Origin: Croceicoccus gelatinilyticus
GTDB taxonomy: Bacteria; Pseudomonadota; Alphaproteobacteria; Sphingomonadales; Sphingomonadaceae
Assembly: GCF_018398395.1 (NCBI RefSeq)
Contig: NZ_JAHCBF010000001.1
Span: forward strand, 248,001-312,000
Reading direction: 5' to 3'
DNA: 64,000 nucleotides
This document shows positions 51,298-60,940 of the stretch, one piece after another. Numbering within the stretch: the first letter of the stretch is position 1; every line of letters begins with the position of its first letter. A program made the translations under genes and the position numbers. A model generated the notes under the pieces. That model had not been told where the DNA came from. It saw only the letters and a list, made by a program, of their open reading frames with translations, and did not search any database.

Positions 51298-53831
51298 TGG
51301 CTGCGTCCGATCTCCTCAAGGACTACAACGCCAAGCGCGACTTCGCGAAGACGGCGGAGCCCAAGGGCGAACGTGCGGCAAAGCCTGTCGATCCCGACAA
51401 GGGCGGGGCGCGCTTCATCGTGCAAAAGCATGATGCGACGAGGCTTCACTGGGACTTGCGGCTGGAGGCGGACGGGGTCCTGAAAAGCTGGGCCGTCACC
51501 AAGGGGCCGTCGCCCGATCCCGACATCAAGCGGCTCGCCGTCCGGACAGAGGATCACCCCATGTCCTATGCCGAGTTCGAGGGGGTGATCCCCAAGGACG
51601 AATATGGCGGCGGTACGGTGATGCTGTGGGACACGGGCACGTGGCAGCCGATTTCGGGCAAGAGCTGGAAGGACATCGACAAGGGCCACCTGCACTTCAT
51701 TCTCGACGGTGAGCGGATGAAGGGTGAGTGGCTGCTGATCCGCCTGAAGCCGCGCAAGGGCGAGAAGCGCGAGAACTGGCTGCTACGCAAGCTGCAGGAC
51801 GAATATGCCGAGGACGGCGACCCGCTGATCGAGCGCGAGTTGACGAGCGTGCTCACCGGCCGCTCGATGGCCGAGATCGCGGCGGACAAGGGCGGTGCCT
51901 ATTCGCTGGAAGGCAAGAAGGGCGCGGATTTCGCGGCCCAGATGCAGAAGGCGGCCAGCCGGAACGAAAGCAAGGTTAAGCGGCCTGCGAAGAAACGCGG
52001 ACCGGCCAAGCCGCCGAAGTATCGCAAGCCGCAGCTGGCGACGCTCGTCGATGCGGTGCCTTCGGGCAATAGCTGGATGCACGAGATCAAGTTCGACGGA
52101 TATCGCGCGATGGTCGCCGTGGCGGGGGACAAGGTCACGGTCTGGACCCGCAACGGCAAGGACTGGACCGACAAGTTTGGCCCGCTGGTCGAGGCGATCG
52201 CTGCGCTGGACCTGCCGCCATGCCTGATCGATGGAGAGATCGTCGCGCACGACAAGGACGGCAATCCCGATTTCTCGACCCTGCAGGCGGTGCTGAAACG
52301 CGGGCACGGTTCGCAGGGGAAGGACGATGCGTTGGCCTTCCATGCCTTCGACCTAGTCGAACTCGAAGGCGAGGACCTGGCCCCGCGCACCAATATCGAG
52401 CGCAAGGAGCGGCTGGAGGCCCTGCTGGCCGATGCCGCCCCGCCGATCCACGTTGCCGACCATGTCATCGGTGCGGGCGAGAAGCTTTATGAAGCGATGT
52501 GCGGCGCGGGGCAGGAAGGGATCATTTCGAAGAAAATCGACGCGCCCTATCGCTCATCCCGCACCAAGGCGTGGGTGAAAGTCAAATGCACGAGGCGGCA
52601 GGAATTCGTCGTCATCGGCTGGAAGAAGTCGAGCGCCAAGGGCCGCCCGTTCGCCTCGCTGCTGCTGGCGCAGCACGAGGGCGAGGTGCTCGTCTACAAG
52701 GGCAATGTCGGCACCGGCTTCACGATGGATGCGATGGACGATCTGGCCGCGAAGATGAAGCGGCTGGAGCGCAAGACGCCGCCTGCCGAAGTCGACAAGG
52801 TCAGCGCGCGGGGCGTGACTTGGCTGACCCCGAAGCTGGTCGCCGAGATCGCCTTTGCCGAGTTCACCGCTAACGGCAACGTGCGCCATGCAAGCTACCT
52901 CGGCCTGCGCGGGGACAAGGCGGCAAAGGACATCGTGCCCGAACAGGCATCTAGCGCTCCCGATGAAGGCGATACGGTCGAGATCTCCAGCCGCGACCGG
53001 GTCGTCTTTCCCGACAGCGGGCAGACCAAGGGCGACCTTGCCGACTATTACGCCGCGATCGCGCCCCTGATGCTGCCCTTTGCGGGTCAGCGGCCCGTAA
53101 GCCTGGTGCGCTGTCCTCAGGGTCGGGCGAAGAAGTGTTTCTTCCAGAAGCACGACAGCGGCTCGTTCGGGCCGCACGTCCACCACGTCCCGATTACCGA
53201 GAAGGACGGCGGGGCCGAGGACTATCTCTATGTCGAAGACGCGCAGGGCATGCTTGCCTGCGTACAGATGGGGACGATCGAGTTCCACGGCTGGTGCGCG
53301 CGGACCGACGATGTCGAAGCGCCGGACAAGCTGGTGTTTGATCTCGACCCTGACGAGGGCTTGGACTTTGCCGACGTGAAGAAAGCCGCGAAAGACATTC
53401 ACGACCGGCTGGCAGACCTAGGCCTGACGAGCTTTGCCATGCTGTCGGGTGGGAAGGGCGTGCATGTCATCGTGCCGCTGCGCACCGGCCATTCTTGGGA
53501 GGCGCACAAGGATTTCGCCCGCCGCTTTGCCGAAGCGCTGTCGCTGGCCGAGCCCGACCGCTTCGTCGCGACGATGAGCAAGGCCAAGCGCAAGGGAAAA
53601 ATCTTCATCGACTGGCTGCGCAACCAGCGCGGTTCTACCTCGGTCCTGCCCTTTTCGGCCCGTGCGCGCAGCGGTGCGCCGGTCGCGGTGCCGGTGTCAT
53701 GGCGCGAGCTGGGAGACATGCCCGATGCGCAGCAGTTCTCGATCTCGGATGCGAAGAAGCTGATCGAACGATCCCGCCACAAGGCGCTGCAGGGCTGGGG
53801 CTTTGCCGACCAGGCGCTGCCCGACGTCTGA
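51297..53831 (+). CDS. ligD: Multifunctional DNA ligase D (phosphoesterase-ligase-polymerase)
   Basis: 844 residues, three domains: 3'-phosphoesterase (~36-180; HDATRLHWDLRLE, EDHPMSYAEFEG), ATP-dependent ligase (~245-540; adenylated Lys265 in MHEIKFDGYRA, then DGEIVAHDKDG and EGIISKKIDAPYRS), and primase-polymerase (~560-844; YYAAIAPLMLPF, catalytic Asp682 and Asp684 in VFDLDPDEG). The order PE-Lig-Pol is the common one outside mycobacteria. A basic linker (~222-245) joins PE to ligase. With Ku it forms the bacterial NHEJ pathway. No SOS or stress promoter was recognised upstream of ku. Confidence 0.95.
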   Translation: MAASDLLKDYNAKRDFAKTAEPKGERAAKPVDPDKGGARFIVQKHDATRLHWDLRLEADGVLKSWAVTKGPSPDPDIKRLAVRTEDHPMSYAEFEGVIPKDEYGGGTVMLWDTGTWQPISGKSWKDIDKGHLHFILDGERMKGEWLLIRLKPRKGEKRENWLLRKLQDEYAEDGDPLIERELTSVLTGRSMAEIAADKGGAYSLEGKKGADFAAQMQKAASRNESKVKRPAKKRGPAKPPKYRKPQLATLVDAVPSGNSWMHEIKFDGYRAMVAVAGDKVTVWTRNGKDWTDKFGPLVEAIAALDLPPCLIDGEIVAHDKDGNPDFSTLQAVLKRGHGSQGKDDALAFHAFDLVELEGEDLAPRTNIERKERLEALLADAAPPIHVADHVIGAGEKLYEAMCGAGQEGIISKKIDAPYRSSRTKAWVKVKCTRRQEFVVIGWKKSSAKGRPFASLLLAQHEGEVLVYKGNVGTGFTMDAMDDLAAKMKRLERKTPPAEVDKVSARGVTWLTPKLVAEIAFAEFTANGNVRHASYLGLRGDKAAKDIVPEQASSAPDEGDTVEISSRDRVVFPDSGQTKGDLADYYAAIAPLMLPFAGQRPVSLVRCPQGRAKKCFFQKHDSGSFGPHVHHVPITEKDGGAEDYLYVEDAQGMLACVQMGTIEFHGWCARTDDVEAPDKLVFDLDPDEGLDFADVKKAAKDIHDRLADLGLTSFAMLSGGKGVHVIVPLRTGHSWEAHKDFARRFAEALSLAEPDRFVATMSKAKRKGKIFIDWLRNQRGSTSVLPFSARARSGAPVAVPVSWRELGDMPDAQQFSISDAKKLIERSRHKALQGWGFADQALPDV

Positions 53832-53922
53832 CTTGCACAGGTTTGCGCCCCCGCACGGTTGCGCCCCGCGACCTGCTGCCTAGAAGGCACCTAACACGAA
53901 ATAACCCAAGGAGACCCCCGCG

Positions 53923-54339
53923 ATGGCCAAGCGCTACTGGCTGATGAAATCGGAACCCGACGTCTATTCGTGGGACGATCTCGTCGAGGAAGGCGAAGGC
54001 ACGTGGGACGGGGTTCGCAACTATCGCGCGCGCAACAACCTTGCCGCGATGAAAAAGGGTGAGAAGGCGTTCTTCTACCACTCTAACAAGGGGCTGGAGA
54101 TCGTCGGCATCGTCGAGATCAGCGTCGACGGCATCACCGACCCGACGGACGAGACCGGCAAGTGGGCCGCAGTAAAGGTCAAGCCGGTCGAGAAGCTCAA
54201 ACACCCGGTCACCCTGAAACAGGTGAAGGCCGAGCCTTCGCTGGAAGAGATGGAGCTGGTAAAGCTCATGCGTCTTTCCGTGTCCGAGGTCATGCCGGAC
54301 GAATGGAAAAAAATTCTGTCGATGTCGAAAAAAGGCTGA
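53923..54339 (+). CDS. EVE domain-containing protein
   Basis: 138 residues, a single EVE (PUA-like) domain: YWLMKSEPDVYSWDDL, WDGVRNYRARNNLAAMKKGEKAFFYHSN and VGIVEISVDGITDPT. EVE domains are thought to bind modified bases in RNA or DNA; the bacterial role is not established. AAGGAG is close before the ATG. Probably monocistronic, after ligD by 91 bp. Confidence 0.93.
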   Translation: MAKRYWLMKSEPDVYSWDDLVEEGEGTWDGVRNYRARNNLAAMKKGEKAFFYHSNKGLEIVGIVEISVDGITDPTDETGKWAAVKVKPVEKLKHPVTLKQVKAEPSLEEMELVKLMRLSVSEVMPDEWKKILSMSKKG

Positions 54340-54373
54340 GATCTGCGCGGGTCTGCGCAGGCCGCGCATGACA

Positions 54374-54461
54374 ATGGTTAACCCGCCTGTCCCAAGGCGG
54401 GGCGACAGGCGCAAGGGCCCTGTTTTTAAGGGGTAAAGGCGAGTAGTTAAAGAAACGTTAT
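54374..54461 (+). promoter_or_regulatory. Candidate CtrA-binding elements
   Basis: ATGGTTAA at 54374-54381 is the complement of the CtrA half site TTAACCAT, and TTAA-N7-TTAT at 54447-54461 is one mismatch from the full site TTAA-N7-TTAA. They lie upstream of the small membrane protein gene at 54542. Confidence 0.35.
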
Positions 54462-54541
54462 CGCCGAAAGGGCGTTCTAATGGGTGAAGCCGCCACGTTG
54501 CGGCAAGCCACGAAGGACTAGGACGAAAGACGAACCTGACC

Positions 54542-54763
54542 ATGCAGAACGCCGCCATCCAGATGCCTGCCCGCGCCACGCGCATGAAGTTCCGCCCCGC
54601 GATGATCCGCCGGCCGGTCTTCGGTCGCCGCCGGGAAAGCGCGCTGCCGGTGGATGGCGAAGCTGAAGGCGGTCTGCTGTCGAAGTTCTCGTCAAAGGAC
54701 GTGAAGGACTTCCTGATGGCCTACAGCGCGTGCTTCATCGCCGTCATGTGCATGATCGCCTGA
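54542..54763 (+). CDS. Small membrane-anchored hypothetical protein
   Basis: 73 residues, no named family. A basic N-terminal half (ATRMKFRPAMIRRPVFGRRR), an acidic patch (DGEAEGG) and a C-terminal hydrophobic segment (FLMAYSACFIAVMCMIA) that could be a tail anchor. Codon use fits the genome. It has CtrA-like motifs upstream. An ATG at 54563 or 54584 could be the true start. It converges with the MFS gene 11 bp away. Confidence 0.6.
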   Translation: MQNAAIQMPARATRMKFRPAMIRRPVFGRRRESALPVDGEAEGGLLSKFSSKDVKDFLMAYSACFIAVMCMIA

Positions 54764-54773
54764 TCGCGGCGAC

Positions 54774-56087
54774 TTATTCGGCCAGCGCAGGCTCTGCCAG
54801 TTCGGCGCGGTAGAGGATCCATCCCAGCCACGCCGCCCCGATCGACATCGCAGCCGCCAACAGCAACTGGTCAACGATCAGGACACCGCCTTCTGTCAGT
54901 CCCATCGCGATGATCGCACCGGCGGCCATCGCACCCGAATTGACGATGTTGTTTGCCGCCACCGTGCGCGCCGTCTGCGACTTGTCGACCACGGTGGTCA
55001 GAAAGGCATAGAGCGGCACGACGAACATGCCGCCCGCAATGGCCACGCCCAAGAGGCAAAGCATCAGCGGAATGGCCAGCGGGAGCGTTGCGAACTCCAT
55101 CACCGTATAGAGCCCGCCTTCATGGGGGACCCATGCCTTGCACACGAGGTGGAAGGCCACGATGAACAGCCCCATGACGACGACCGAGATGGGCGCATAG
55201 CGGGCTGAAACCTCGCCCTTCAGGAGCAGGTTGATCGCCATGGACCCGATCGCCACACCGACCGAGAAAATCACCAGGAACAGGCTGGCGACTTCCTTGC
55301 CCGCGGAAAGCACGTTCTTGGCCAAGGGCGGGAATTCGATGAACAGCACCGCGCCGATGGTCCAGAAGAAGCTGATCGCCATGATCGCGTAGAACACGCG
55401 CTTTTCGTCCATCGTCGCTTTCACGACGCGGATGGAGGAGCGGATGATGTTGTAATCGACCTTCTCATCGACGGCCTGCGCTGGCGCGTCGGGAATCTCG
55501 CGCCCTGCGAACCAGCCGATACCGGCCAGGACTAGGATAAGCGCGGCAGCAGCCTCGACCGGAATCCAGCCGGCAAGGATCGTACCTGCAAGGACGGCAA
55601 GATAAGTGCCCGCCTCGACGAGGCCGGTGCCCGACAGCACTTCTTCCTTTTTAAGATGCTGCGGCAGGATCGCGTACTTGATCGGCCCGAAAAACGTGGA
55701 ATGCGCGCCAAGCCCGGTCAGTGCCGCCAGCATCAGCGGGATGGCCAGCGTTTCGACCATGATCCCCTGCCACGCCAGCACAAGACCAGTGGCACCGACG
55801 AACATGATGCCGATTTCGGCCAGCTTCACGATCCGGACGATGGCCGCCTTGTCGCGCATGTCGGCAAGTTGGCCCGCCAGCGCGGAGAACAGCACGTAGG
55901 GCAAGGTGAACAGGCCCGACGCGATCGCGGAGAACCGCGCTTCTTCGGCAGTCGAGTTGTACACCTGGTACACCACGAACAGGACCATCGCGTTCTTGTA
56001 GAGGTTGTCGTTGAACGCGCCCAGCAGCTGGGTGGCGAACAAGGGCGCAAAACGTCTACGCGACAGGAGTTTGGTGGATATCATCAT
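54774..56087 (-). CDS. MFS transporter, LplT-like
   Basis: 437 residues with ~12 membrane helices. The N-terminal RRFAPLFATQLLGAFNDNLYKNAMVLF and FFGPIKYAILPQHL are characteristic of the LplT/acyltransferase-linked MFS group that flips lysophospholipids across the inner membrane. Unlike some relatives it is not fused to an acyltransferase or ligase. It is divergent from pgsA, a phospholipid synthesis gene, with 113 bp between, which fits a lipid role. Confidence 0.87.
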   Translation of the reverse strand: MMISTKLLSRRRFAPLFATQLLGAFNDNLYKNAMVLFVVYQVYNSTAEEARFSAIASGLFTLPYVLFSALAGQLADMRDKAAIVRIVKLAEIGIMFVGATGLVLAWQGIMVETLAIPLMLAALTGLGAHSTFFGPIKYAILPQHLKKEEVLSGTGLVEAGTYLAVLAGTILAGWIPVEAAAALILVLAGIGWFAGREIPDAPAQAVDEKVDYNIIRSSIRVVKATMDEKRVFYAIMAISFFWTIGAVLFIEFPPLAKNVLSAGKEVASLFLVIFSVGVAIGSMAINLLLKGEVSARYAPISVVVMGLFIVAFHLVCKAWVPHEGGLYTVMEFATLPLAIPLMLCLLGVAIAGGMFVVPLYAFLTTVVDKSQTARTVAANNIVNSGAMAAGAIIAMGLTEGGVLIVDQLLLAAAMSIGAAWLGWILYRAELAEPALAE

Positions 56088-56200
56088 GCCGGGGGAGTTC
56101 TGTAGTCCTTAAACGGTACGGCTTCTGGCACAAGTCCCGGATACGCTTTTGCGCGCGGCACTTTCACGCTATGCGCTTCTATCGGACATAGCTTGAGATA

Positions 56201-56752
56201 ATGCTGACACTTCCCAACCTTCTGACGCTGTCGCGCATTTTTGCGGTGCCCCTGCTGGTCTTTTTCCTGTGGTGGCCGGACTGGATCGTGGGCCACTGGC
56301 TGGCCTTCGCGCTCTATTGTGTCGCTGGTATTACCGATTTCTTCGACGGAATGCTGGCGCGTGCCAGCGGCAAGGTCAGCCGGCTTGGCATCTTTCTCGA
56401 TCCGATCGCGGACAAGATCATGGTGGCGGCCACAATCCTCGTGCTTGTCCACACCGGCATCATTCCATCGATCCATGTTCTTGCCGCTCTCGTCATCTTG
56501 CTCAGAGAGATAATGGTCTCGGGGCTAAGGGAGTTCCTTGCAGGGGTGCAGGTTTCCGTTCCGGTCTCGCGACTGGCGAAATGGAAGACGACGTTCCAGA
56601 TGGTCGCGCTGGGCGCGCTGATCCTTTCGGGCGCTCTGCCAAGCCTCGATTTCGTGTACTGGACGGGTATCGGTTCGCTCTGGGCCGCGGCCGTGCTGAC
56701 GGTGCTGACTGGTTGGGATTACCTGCGCATCGGCCTTCGCCATATGGACTGA
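56201..56752 (+). CDS. pgsA: CDP-diacylglycerol--glycerol-3-phosphate 3-phosphatidyltransferase
   Basis: 183 residues; makes phosphatidylglycerol phosphate from CDP-diacylglycerol. The CDP-alcohol phosphotransferase motif D-x2-D-G-x2-A-R-x8-G-x3-D-x3-D is intact (DFFDGMLARASGKVSRLG, then FLDPIADK). Several membrane helices; begins MLTLPNLLTLSRIFAVPLLV, typical of PgsA. The ribosome site is weak (TTGAGA). Confidence 0.95.
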   Translation: MLTLPNLLTLSRIFAVPLLVFFLWWPDWIVGHWLAFALYCVAGITDFFDGMLARASGKVSRLGIFLDPIADKIMVAATILVLVHTGIIPSIHVLAALVILLREIMVSGLREFLAGVQVSVPVSRLAKWKTTFQMVALGALILSGALPSLDFVYWTGIGSLWAAAVLTVLTGWDYLRIGLRHMD

Positions 56753-56778
56753 GCGGGGCGAAGGCTTCGGAAATGAAA

Positions 56779-56815
56779 AAAGGGCGGCAGCTTCGCAGCT
56801 ACCGCCCTTTCTTGT
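56779..56815. terminator. Bidirectional terminator between pgsA and the DEAD-box gene
   Basis: AAAGGGCGG pairs with CCGCCCTTT, with inner AGCT/AGCT pairing and a TCGC loop; T-rich on the plus side and A-rich on the other, so it works for both converging genes. Confidence 0.88.
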
Positions 56816-56830
56816 TTCATTCAGCGCCGA

Positions 56831-58237
56831 TCAGCGTGCGCGAACCGCGTTCTTGTGCGCGCCGACGCCCTTCGGACCCTTGGGCTTGAAGCGGCGCTTG
56901 CGGCCCATGTCGTCACGCGGCTGGCCGTCGCCGCGGTTTTCCTTGGCCTTGCGGGCCTTGCGCTGTTCAAAATCGCGGTTGTTGCCGCCCTTCTTGGGGC
57001 CGCGCGGCTTGCGATTGCCGCGGTCCTGACGCTCGCCATATTCGGCACCTGCTGGCTTGCGACTGGGCTTGGGCAGGCTCTCGGCGCGCTTGGTGAAGTT
57101 GTCGACCAGCGGCATCGGCGTCAGGCGAACGCCTGTCAGCTTCTCGATGTCGCGGATGTAGTTCTTCTCGTCCGGCGCGATGTAGCTGATCGCCACGCCA
57201 TCTGCGCCTGCACGGGCGGTGCGTCCGATGCGGTGGACGTACTGTTCGGGCACGTTCGGGATCTCGAAATTGAAGACGTGCGAGACGCCCGTCACATCAA
57301 TGCCGCGTGCCGCGATATCGGTCGCGACCAGCACGGGGACGTTGCCGGCACGGAAACCATCAAGCGCGCGGGTGCGCTGGGCCTGCGTCTTGTTGCCGTG
57401 GATCGCGGCCGCCGTGATACCGGCTGCGGCAAGGTGGCGCACGACGCGGTCGGCACCGTGCTTGGTGCGGGTGAAGACCAGCGTCTTCTCGATCTCGCCG
57501 CTGGCAAGACCGGCCTGTAGCGACAGGGTGAGCAGCGCCTGCTTTTCGGCTTGGTTCACAAAGGTGCCGTACTGTTCGACGCGTTCAGCCGTCGTCGCCT
57601 GCGGGGCGACTTCGACCTTGACCGGATCGTTGATGAAGCGGCGCGACAGGTCGGCGATGTCCTTGGGCATCGTCGCGCTGAAAAACAGCGACTGGCGATC
57701 CTTGGGCAGCAGGTTGGCGACGCGGGTCAGCGGCTTGATGAAGCCGAGGTCCATCATCTGGTCAGCCTCGTCGAGCACGAAGATCTCGACGTGCTTGAGC
57801 GTCAGCGCGCGCTGGTCGATGAGGTCGAGCAGGCGGCCCGGCGTTGCCACCAGCACGTCTGTGCCCGGGACGAGGCGGCGGGCCTGCTTGCCCACCGGAA
57901 CGCCGCCGAAAACGCATTCGACGTTGATCGGCAGGTGCTTGGCATAGCGGCGCATATTCTCGGCGATCTGGGCCGCCAGTTCGCGGGTCGGCGACAGGAC
58001 AAGCATACGGCACGATGCCGGATTGGGCTTGTAGCCGTCAGCAGCAAGGCGATGGAGCGAAGGCAGCGAGAACGCGGCCGTTTTGCCGGTGCCGGTCTGC
58101 GCGATGCCAAGAAGATCGCGCCCTTCCATGAGGGCGGGAATGGCCTGGCGCTGGATCGGCGAAGGCTCGGAATAGCCTTTTGCCTCAAGCGCGCGGAGAA
58201 TGGGCTCGGCAAGGCCGAGTTCCTGGAAATAGGACAT
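56831..58237 (-). CDS. DEAD-box ATP-dependent RNA helicase
   Basis: 468 residues. Motifs in order: EPSPIQRQAIP (Q), AQTGTGKTA (I), PTRELAAQ (Ia), VLDEADQMMDLGF (II), SATMP (III), LVFTRTKH (IV), ARGIDVTGV (V) and HRIGRTARAG (VI). A Lys/Arg/Gly-rich tail (~385-468) contacts RNA. It is a paralog in style of the RhlE-like helicase at 16583. The ATG at 58237 is chosen because the preceding 39 in-frame codons are unconserved. The 220-bp gap to the next upstream gene can hold a long leader. Confidence 0.93.
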   Translation of the reverse strand: MSYFQELGLAEPILRALEAKGYSEPSPIQRQAIPALMEGRDLLGIAQTGTGKTAAFSLPSLHRLAADGYKPNPASCRMLVLSPTRELAAQIAENMRRYAKHLPINVECVFGGVPVGKQARRLVPGTDVLVATPGRLLDLIDQRALTLKHVEIFVLDEADQMMDLGFIKPLTRVANLLPKDRQSLFFSATMPKDIADLSRRFINDPVKVEVAPQATTAERVEQYGTFVNQAEKQALLTLSLQAGLASGEIEKTLVFTRTKHGADRVVRHLAAAGITAAAIHGNKTQAQRTRALDGFRAGNVPVLVATDIAARGIDVTGVSHVFNFEIPNVPEQYVHRIGRTARAGADGVAISYIAPDEKNYIRDIEKLTGVRLTPMPLVDNFTKRAESLPKPSRKPAGAEYGERQDRGNRKPRGPKKGGNNRDFEQRKARKAKENRGDGQPRDDMGRKRRFKPKGPKGVGAHKNAVRAR

Positions 58238-58457
58238 GAAAATACTCGCATTGGCGCTGCCGCCAAAGTCGGCGGCGCGCGGGGGTCCACAAAGGCGACC
58301 CGTGCGTGATTGGGGAAGCTTTACGACAGCGACCGTCGATCTGCCGCGGGCCACTCCGCTATTTTGAGGTGCGGGCGCTCACGCTGGCGGCTGATGGCAA
58401 TATTCTGCCGTCGCTGGCGGGCCAGATAGTTGCTGCGCCTGCGAAATGCAATGATTT

Positions 58458-59135
58458 TCAGTTTTGCCCGCTATCCGACGCCGGGACGAGGATCAACGTG
58501 CCGTCTTCCACGCTCCATTTCTGGAGGCGCGAGAGGAAGTTCATGCCCAGCACGTTCATGCCGTTCATCGACGGCGCGATGACCGCGCGCAGGTCGTCGG
58601 CGCGGATCGTGCCGGTCTCCAGCCTCTCGATACTGGTCAGGTGTGCAGGCGCGGTCCCGTTGGCGGTTTCCAGCCGCACGGTGCCCAGGACCGAACTGGC
58701 GGTAAGCCCTGCGGCCTGCGCCGTGTCGGGCGAGATCGCGGTCAGGCTGGCGCCGGTATCGACGAGGAAACGGGTGGGGTGGCCGTTGACTTGCGCCTCT
58801 ATCCAGTAGTGCCCGTCGCGTGAAAGGGGGATGTGCGTTTCCTGCCCCTGCACGACCTGTTCGGGCACGCCCAGCTGCGGCATGGCGAGATCGGGGTTGA
58901 GGCGCGCGATGTCGATGACGGTCATGACCAGCACGGCGACAAGCGCAAAGCTGCCGAAGCCCCGCATCAGGCCGCCGGTCTTCGGCATCGACTTTACCAG
59001 CGCGCCGCCAACCATGGATACGCAAAGCGCGATCAGGGCGATCGCCAATAGCGGATAGCTGGCGAAGACTTCGCCATAGGGCAGGCTTTCCAGAAAGGTC
59101 ACGAACCGATCCATACCGCTGTCATAGCGACCCAT
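58458..59135 (-). CDS. Membrane-anchored retropepsin-like aspartic protease (clan AA)
   Basis: 225 residues. Two N-terminal membrane helices (~26-45 and 62-77) precede a single aspartic protease lobe with the active site FLVDTGASLTAIS (Asp126-Thr-Gly) and the downstream IAPSMNGMNVLGMNFLSRL. This is the TIGR02281-type family; members act as homodimers, with the protease domain probably periplasmic. It begins 25 bp after the cca gene end and may share its operon. Confidence 0.88.
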   Translation of the reverse strand: MGRYDSGMDRFVTFLESLPYGEVFASYPLLAIALIALCVSMVGGALVKSMPKTGGLMRGFGSFALVAVLVMTVIDIARLNPDLAMPQLGVPEQVVQGQETHIPLSRDGHYWIEAQVNGHPTRFLVDTGASLTAISPDTAQAAGLTASSVLGTVRLETANGTAPAHLTSIERLETGTIRADDLRAVIAPSMNGMNVLGMNFLSRLQKWSVEDGTLILVPASDSGQN

Positions 59136-59159
59136 GCCTTTCGCCAGCCTGACCGTTTC

Positions 59160-60341
59160 TCAGGCGAGATTGGCGACTTCCTCGGCCATGATTTCGCGGG
59201 TGCGCGCCTCGTCGGGGAAGCCTTCGTCGACCCAGCGGGTTTCGACCGTGCGCAGGACTTTCGCGACTTGCGGACCGGCACCGACACCGGCCGCGACGAT
59301 CTCGCCGCCCTTGATGGGAAGCGCGGGCACTTCCCATCCCGCAAGGTCGCTGACCGATGCATCGAGCAGCAGGAGCCGGTCACGCGCGATTTCCAGACCT
59401 TCGCGATAGGCCAGAGCGCGCGGGTTCGCGGTATCCGCCTCTGTCCGCGCGGCGCCCACCTTGATGCGCTTTTTCTGCGCGTTCGAGAGACGCAGGCGTG
59501 ACGCGACCTGTTCGGCACATGACGGATCGGGCGGCAGCAACGAGGCAAGGCGGCGGATGGCGTCTGGTTCGATCCCCGCTTCCCGCTCCGCCGTGACAAG
59601 CCGCGCCAGCCGGTTCACCTGTACGCCGCCCGTTTCGGGAAGGACGACGGCAAGAACGCCGAGTTCGGCCATGCGGGCGATCGTGGGCGAGGGGTCGGGC
59701 AGGGCGAGCAGGTTCTGCAATTCCCAGCCCACACGCTCACGCGAAAGGCCCTTCAGCGTCGGGGCGAGTTCGCGGCAGGCGGCAACGGCTTCCTCGTTCG
59801 CCGGCTCGCTGCCGAAACGGGCGTGGAAGCGAAAGTAGCGCAGGATGCGCAAGTGATCCTCGCGGATGCGTTCGTGCGCGTCGCCGATGAAACGGACGCG
59901 GCGCTCAGCCAGATCGTCCAGCCCGCCGAAATAGTCCGAAACCTCGAAAGTCTCGGGATGGGCGTAGAGGGCGTTGATCGTGAAATCGCGGCGCGCGGCA
60001 TCATCCTTCCACTCGGTCGCGAACGCCACGGTGGCGCGGCGGCCATCGGTGGCGATGTCGCGCCGCAAGGTCGTGACTTCGACCGGACCGCTGTCGAGGA
60101 CGGCAGTGACTGTGCCATGTTCGATACCGGTAGGCACGGTGCGGATGCCCGCGTCCTTCAGGCGCAGGACGACTTCGGCAGGTTCGTGGCGAGTGGCAAG
60201 GTCGACGTCATGTGCGTCGATCCCCATCAGCGCGTCGCGCACGCAGCCACCGACATAGCGGCACTCGTCCGCGCCCAGCGCTGCGATCAGCGTCGGGAGG
60301 TCGGGCCGCTTCGTCCATTCGGCTTCGGTGATCGGCTTCAT
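59160..60341 (-). CDS. cca: CCA tRNA nucleotidyltransferase / poly(A) polymerase family
   Basis: 393 residues of the class II nucleotidyltransferase family. GGCVRDALMG and the metal Asp45-x-Asp47 (HDVDLAT) are intact, RRDFTINALY recognises the nucleotide, and HERIREDHLRILRYFRFHARFG closes the catalytic core. It adds or repairs the tRNA CCA end; a PcnB function is possible, but the length favours CCA-type. The ATG at 60341 overlaps the NUDIX stop (ATGA). Confidence 0.92.
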   Translation of the reverse strand: MKPITEAEWTKRPDLPTLIAALGADECRYVGGCVRDALMGIDAHDVDLATRHEPAEVVLRLKDAGIRTVPTGIEHGTVTAVLDSGPVEVTTLRRDIATDGRRATVAFATEWKDDAARRDFTINALYAHPETFEVSDYFGGLDDLAERRVRFIGDAHERIREDHLRILRYFRFHARFGSEPANEEAVAACRELAPTLKGLSRERVGWELQNLLALPDPSPTIARMAELGVLAVVLPETGGVQVNRLARLVTAEREAGIEPDAIRRLASLLPPDPSCAEQVASRLRLSNAQKKRIKVGAARTEADTANPRALAYREGLEIARDRLLLLDASVSDLAGWEVPALPIKGGEIVAAGVGAGPQVAKVLRTVETRWVDEGFPDEARTREIMAEEVANLA

Positions 60342-60940
60342 CGCGCCGCTGCCTGCCAGTGGAGGCGTTTCGACAGGTTTGCGAGGATTGCCCCCGTGAC
60401 GCCCCAGATGCGGTGCCCGTCCCACTCCATGTCGATGAAACTGCGGTCGCGGCCTTTCCAGTGGATATGGTTTTCCTTGTGGTTCGCCGGATCGAGCACG
60501 AACGAGAGCGGAACCTCAAACCATTCGTCCACTTCGGCCGGATTGGCGCGCAGATGCAGGTTTGGTGAAACCGTGGCGAGGACCGGCGTGATGGAATAGC
60601 CGCTTGCCGAATTGAAGATGTCGGTCGTGCCGATGACATGCACGGCGGACAGGGGGAGGGCGATCTCCTCGTGCGCTTCGCGCAGGGCAGCCTGAACCGG
60701 CGTTTCGCCCGGATCGATCGCGCCACCCGGGAATGCGACCTGGCCGCCGTGATTGCGCATCTTCGCTGGCCGCTCGATCAGCAAAACGCCCGGATTCTCG
60801 CGGCGTTCGGTGACCGCGATCAGGACCGCGGCATCGCGCGGATCGCCTTCGGCCAGTTCGCCTTCGTCGCGCAAATCGTGGATCCGCCGGCGATGGCCGG
60901 ATCGATGCATCGCGGTGAGCCGCTGACGTATCGCGCTCAT
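60338..60940 (-). CDS. NUDIX hydrolase, CoA pyrophosphatase type
   Basis: 200 residues. The Nudix box GGAIDPGETPVQAALREAHEEI is present as GxxxxxGExxxxxAxREAxEEx; the flanking sequence (RPAKMRNHGGQVAFPGG and GTTDIFNSASGYSITPVLA) is the CoA/NudL-like pattern, so it probably hydrolyses CoA or its derivatives. Overlaps both neighbours by 4 bp (ATGA). Confidence 0.92.
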   Translation of the reverse strand: MSAIRQRLTAMHRSGHRRRIHDLRDEGELAEGDPRDAAVLIAVTERRENPGVLLIERPAKMRNHGGQVAFPGGAIDPGETPVQAALREAHEEIALPLSAVHVIGTTDIFNSASGYSITPVLATVSPNLHLRANPAEVDEWFEVPLSFVLDPANHKENHIHWKGRDRSFIDMEWDGHRIWGVTGAILANLSKRLHWQAAAR

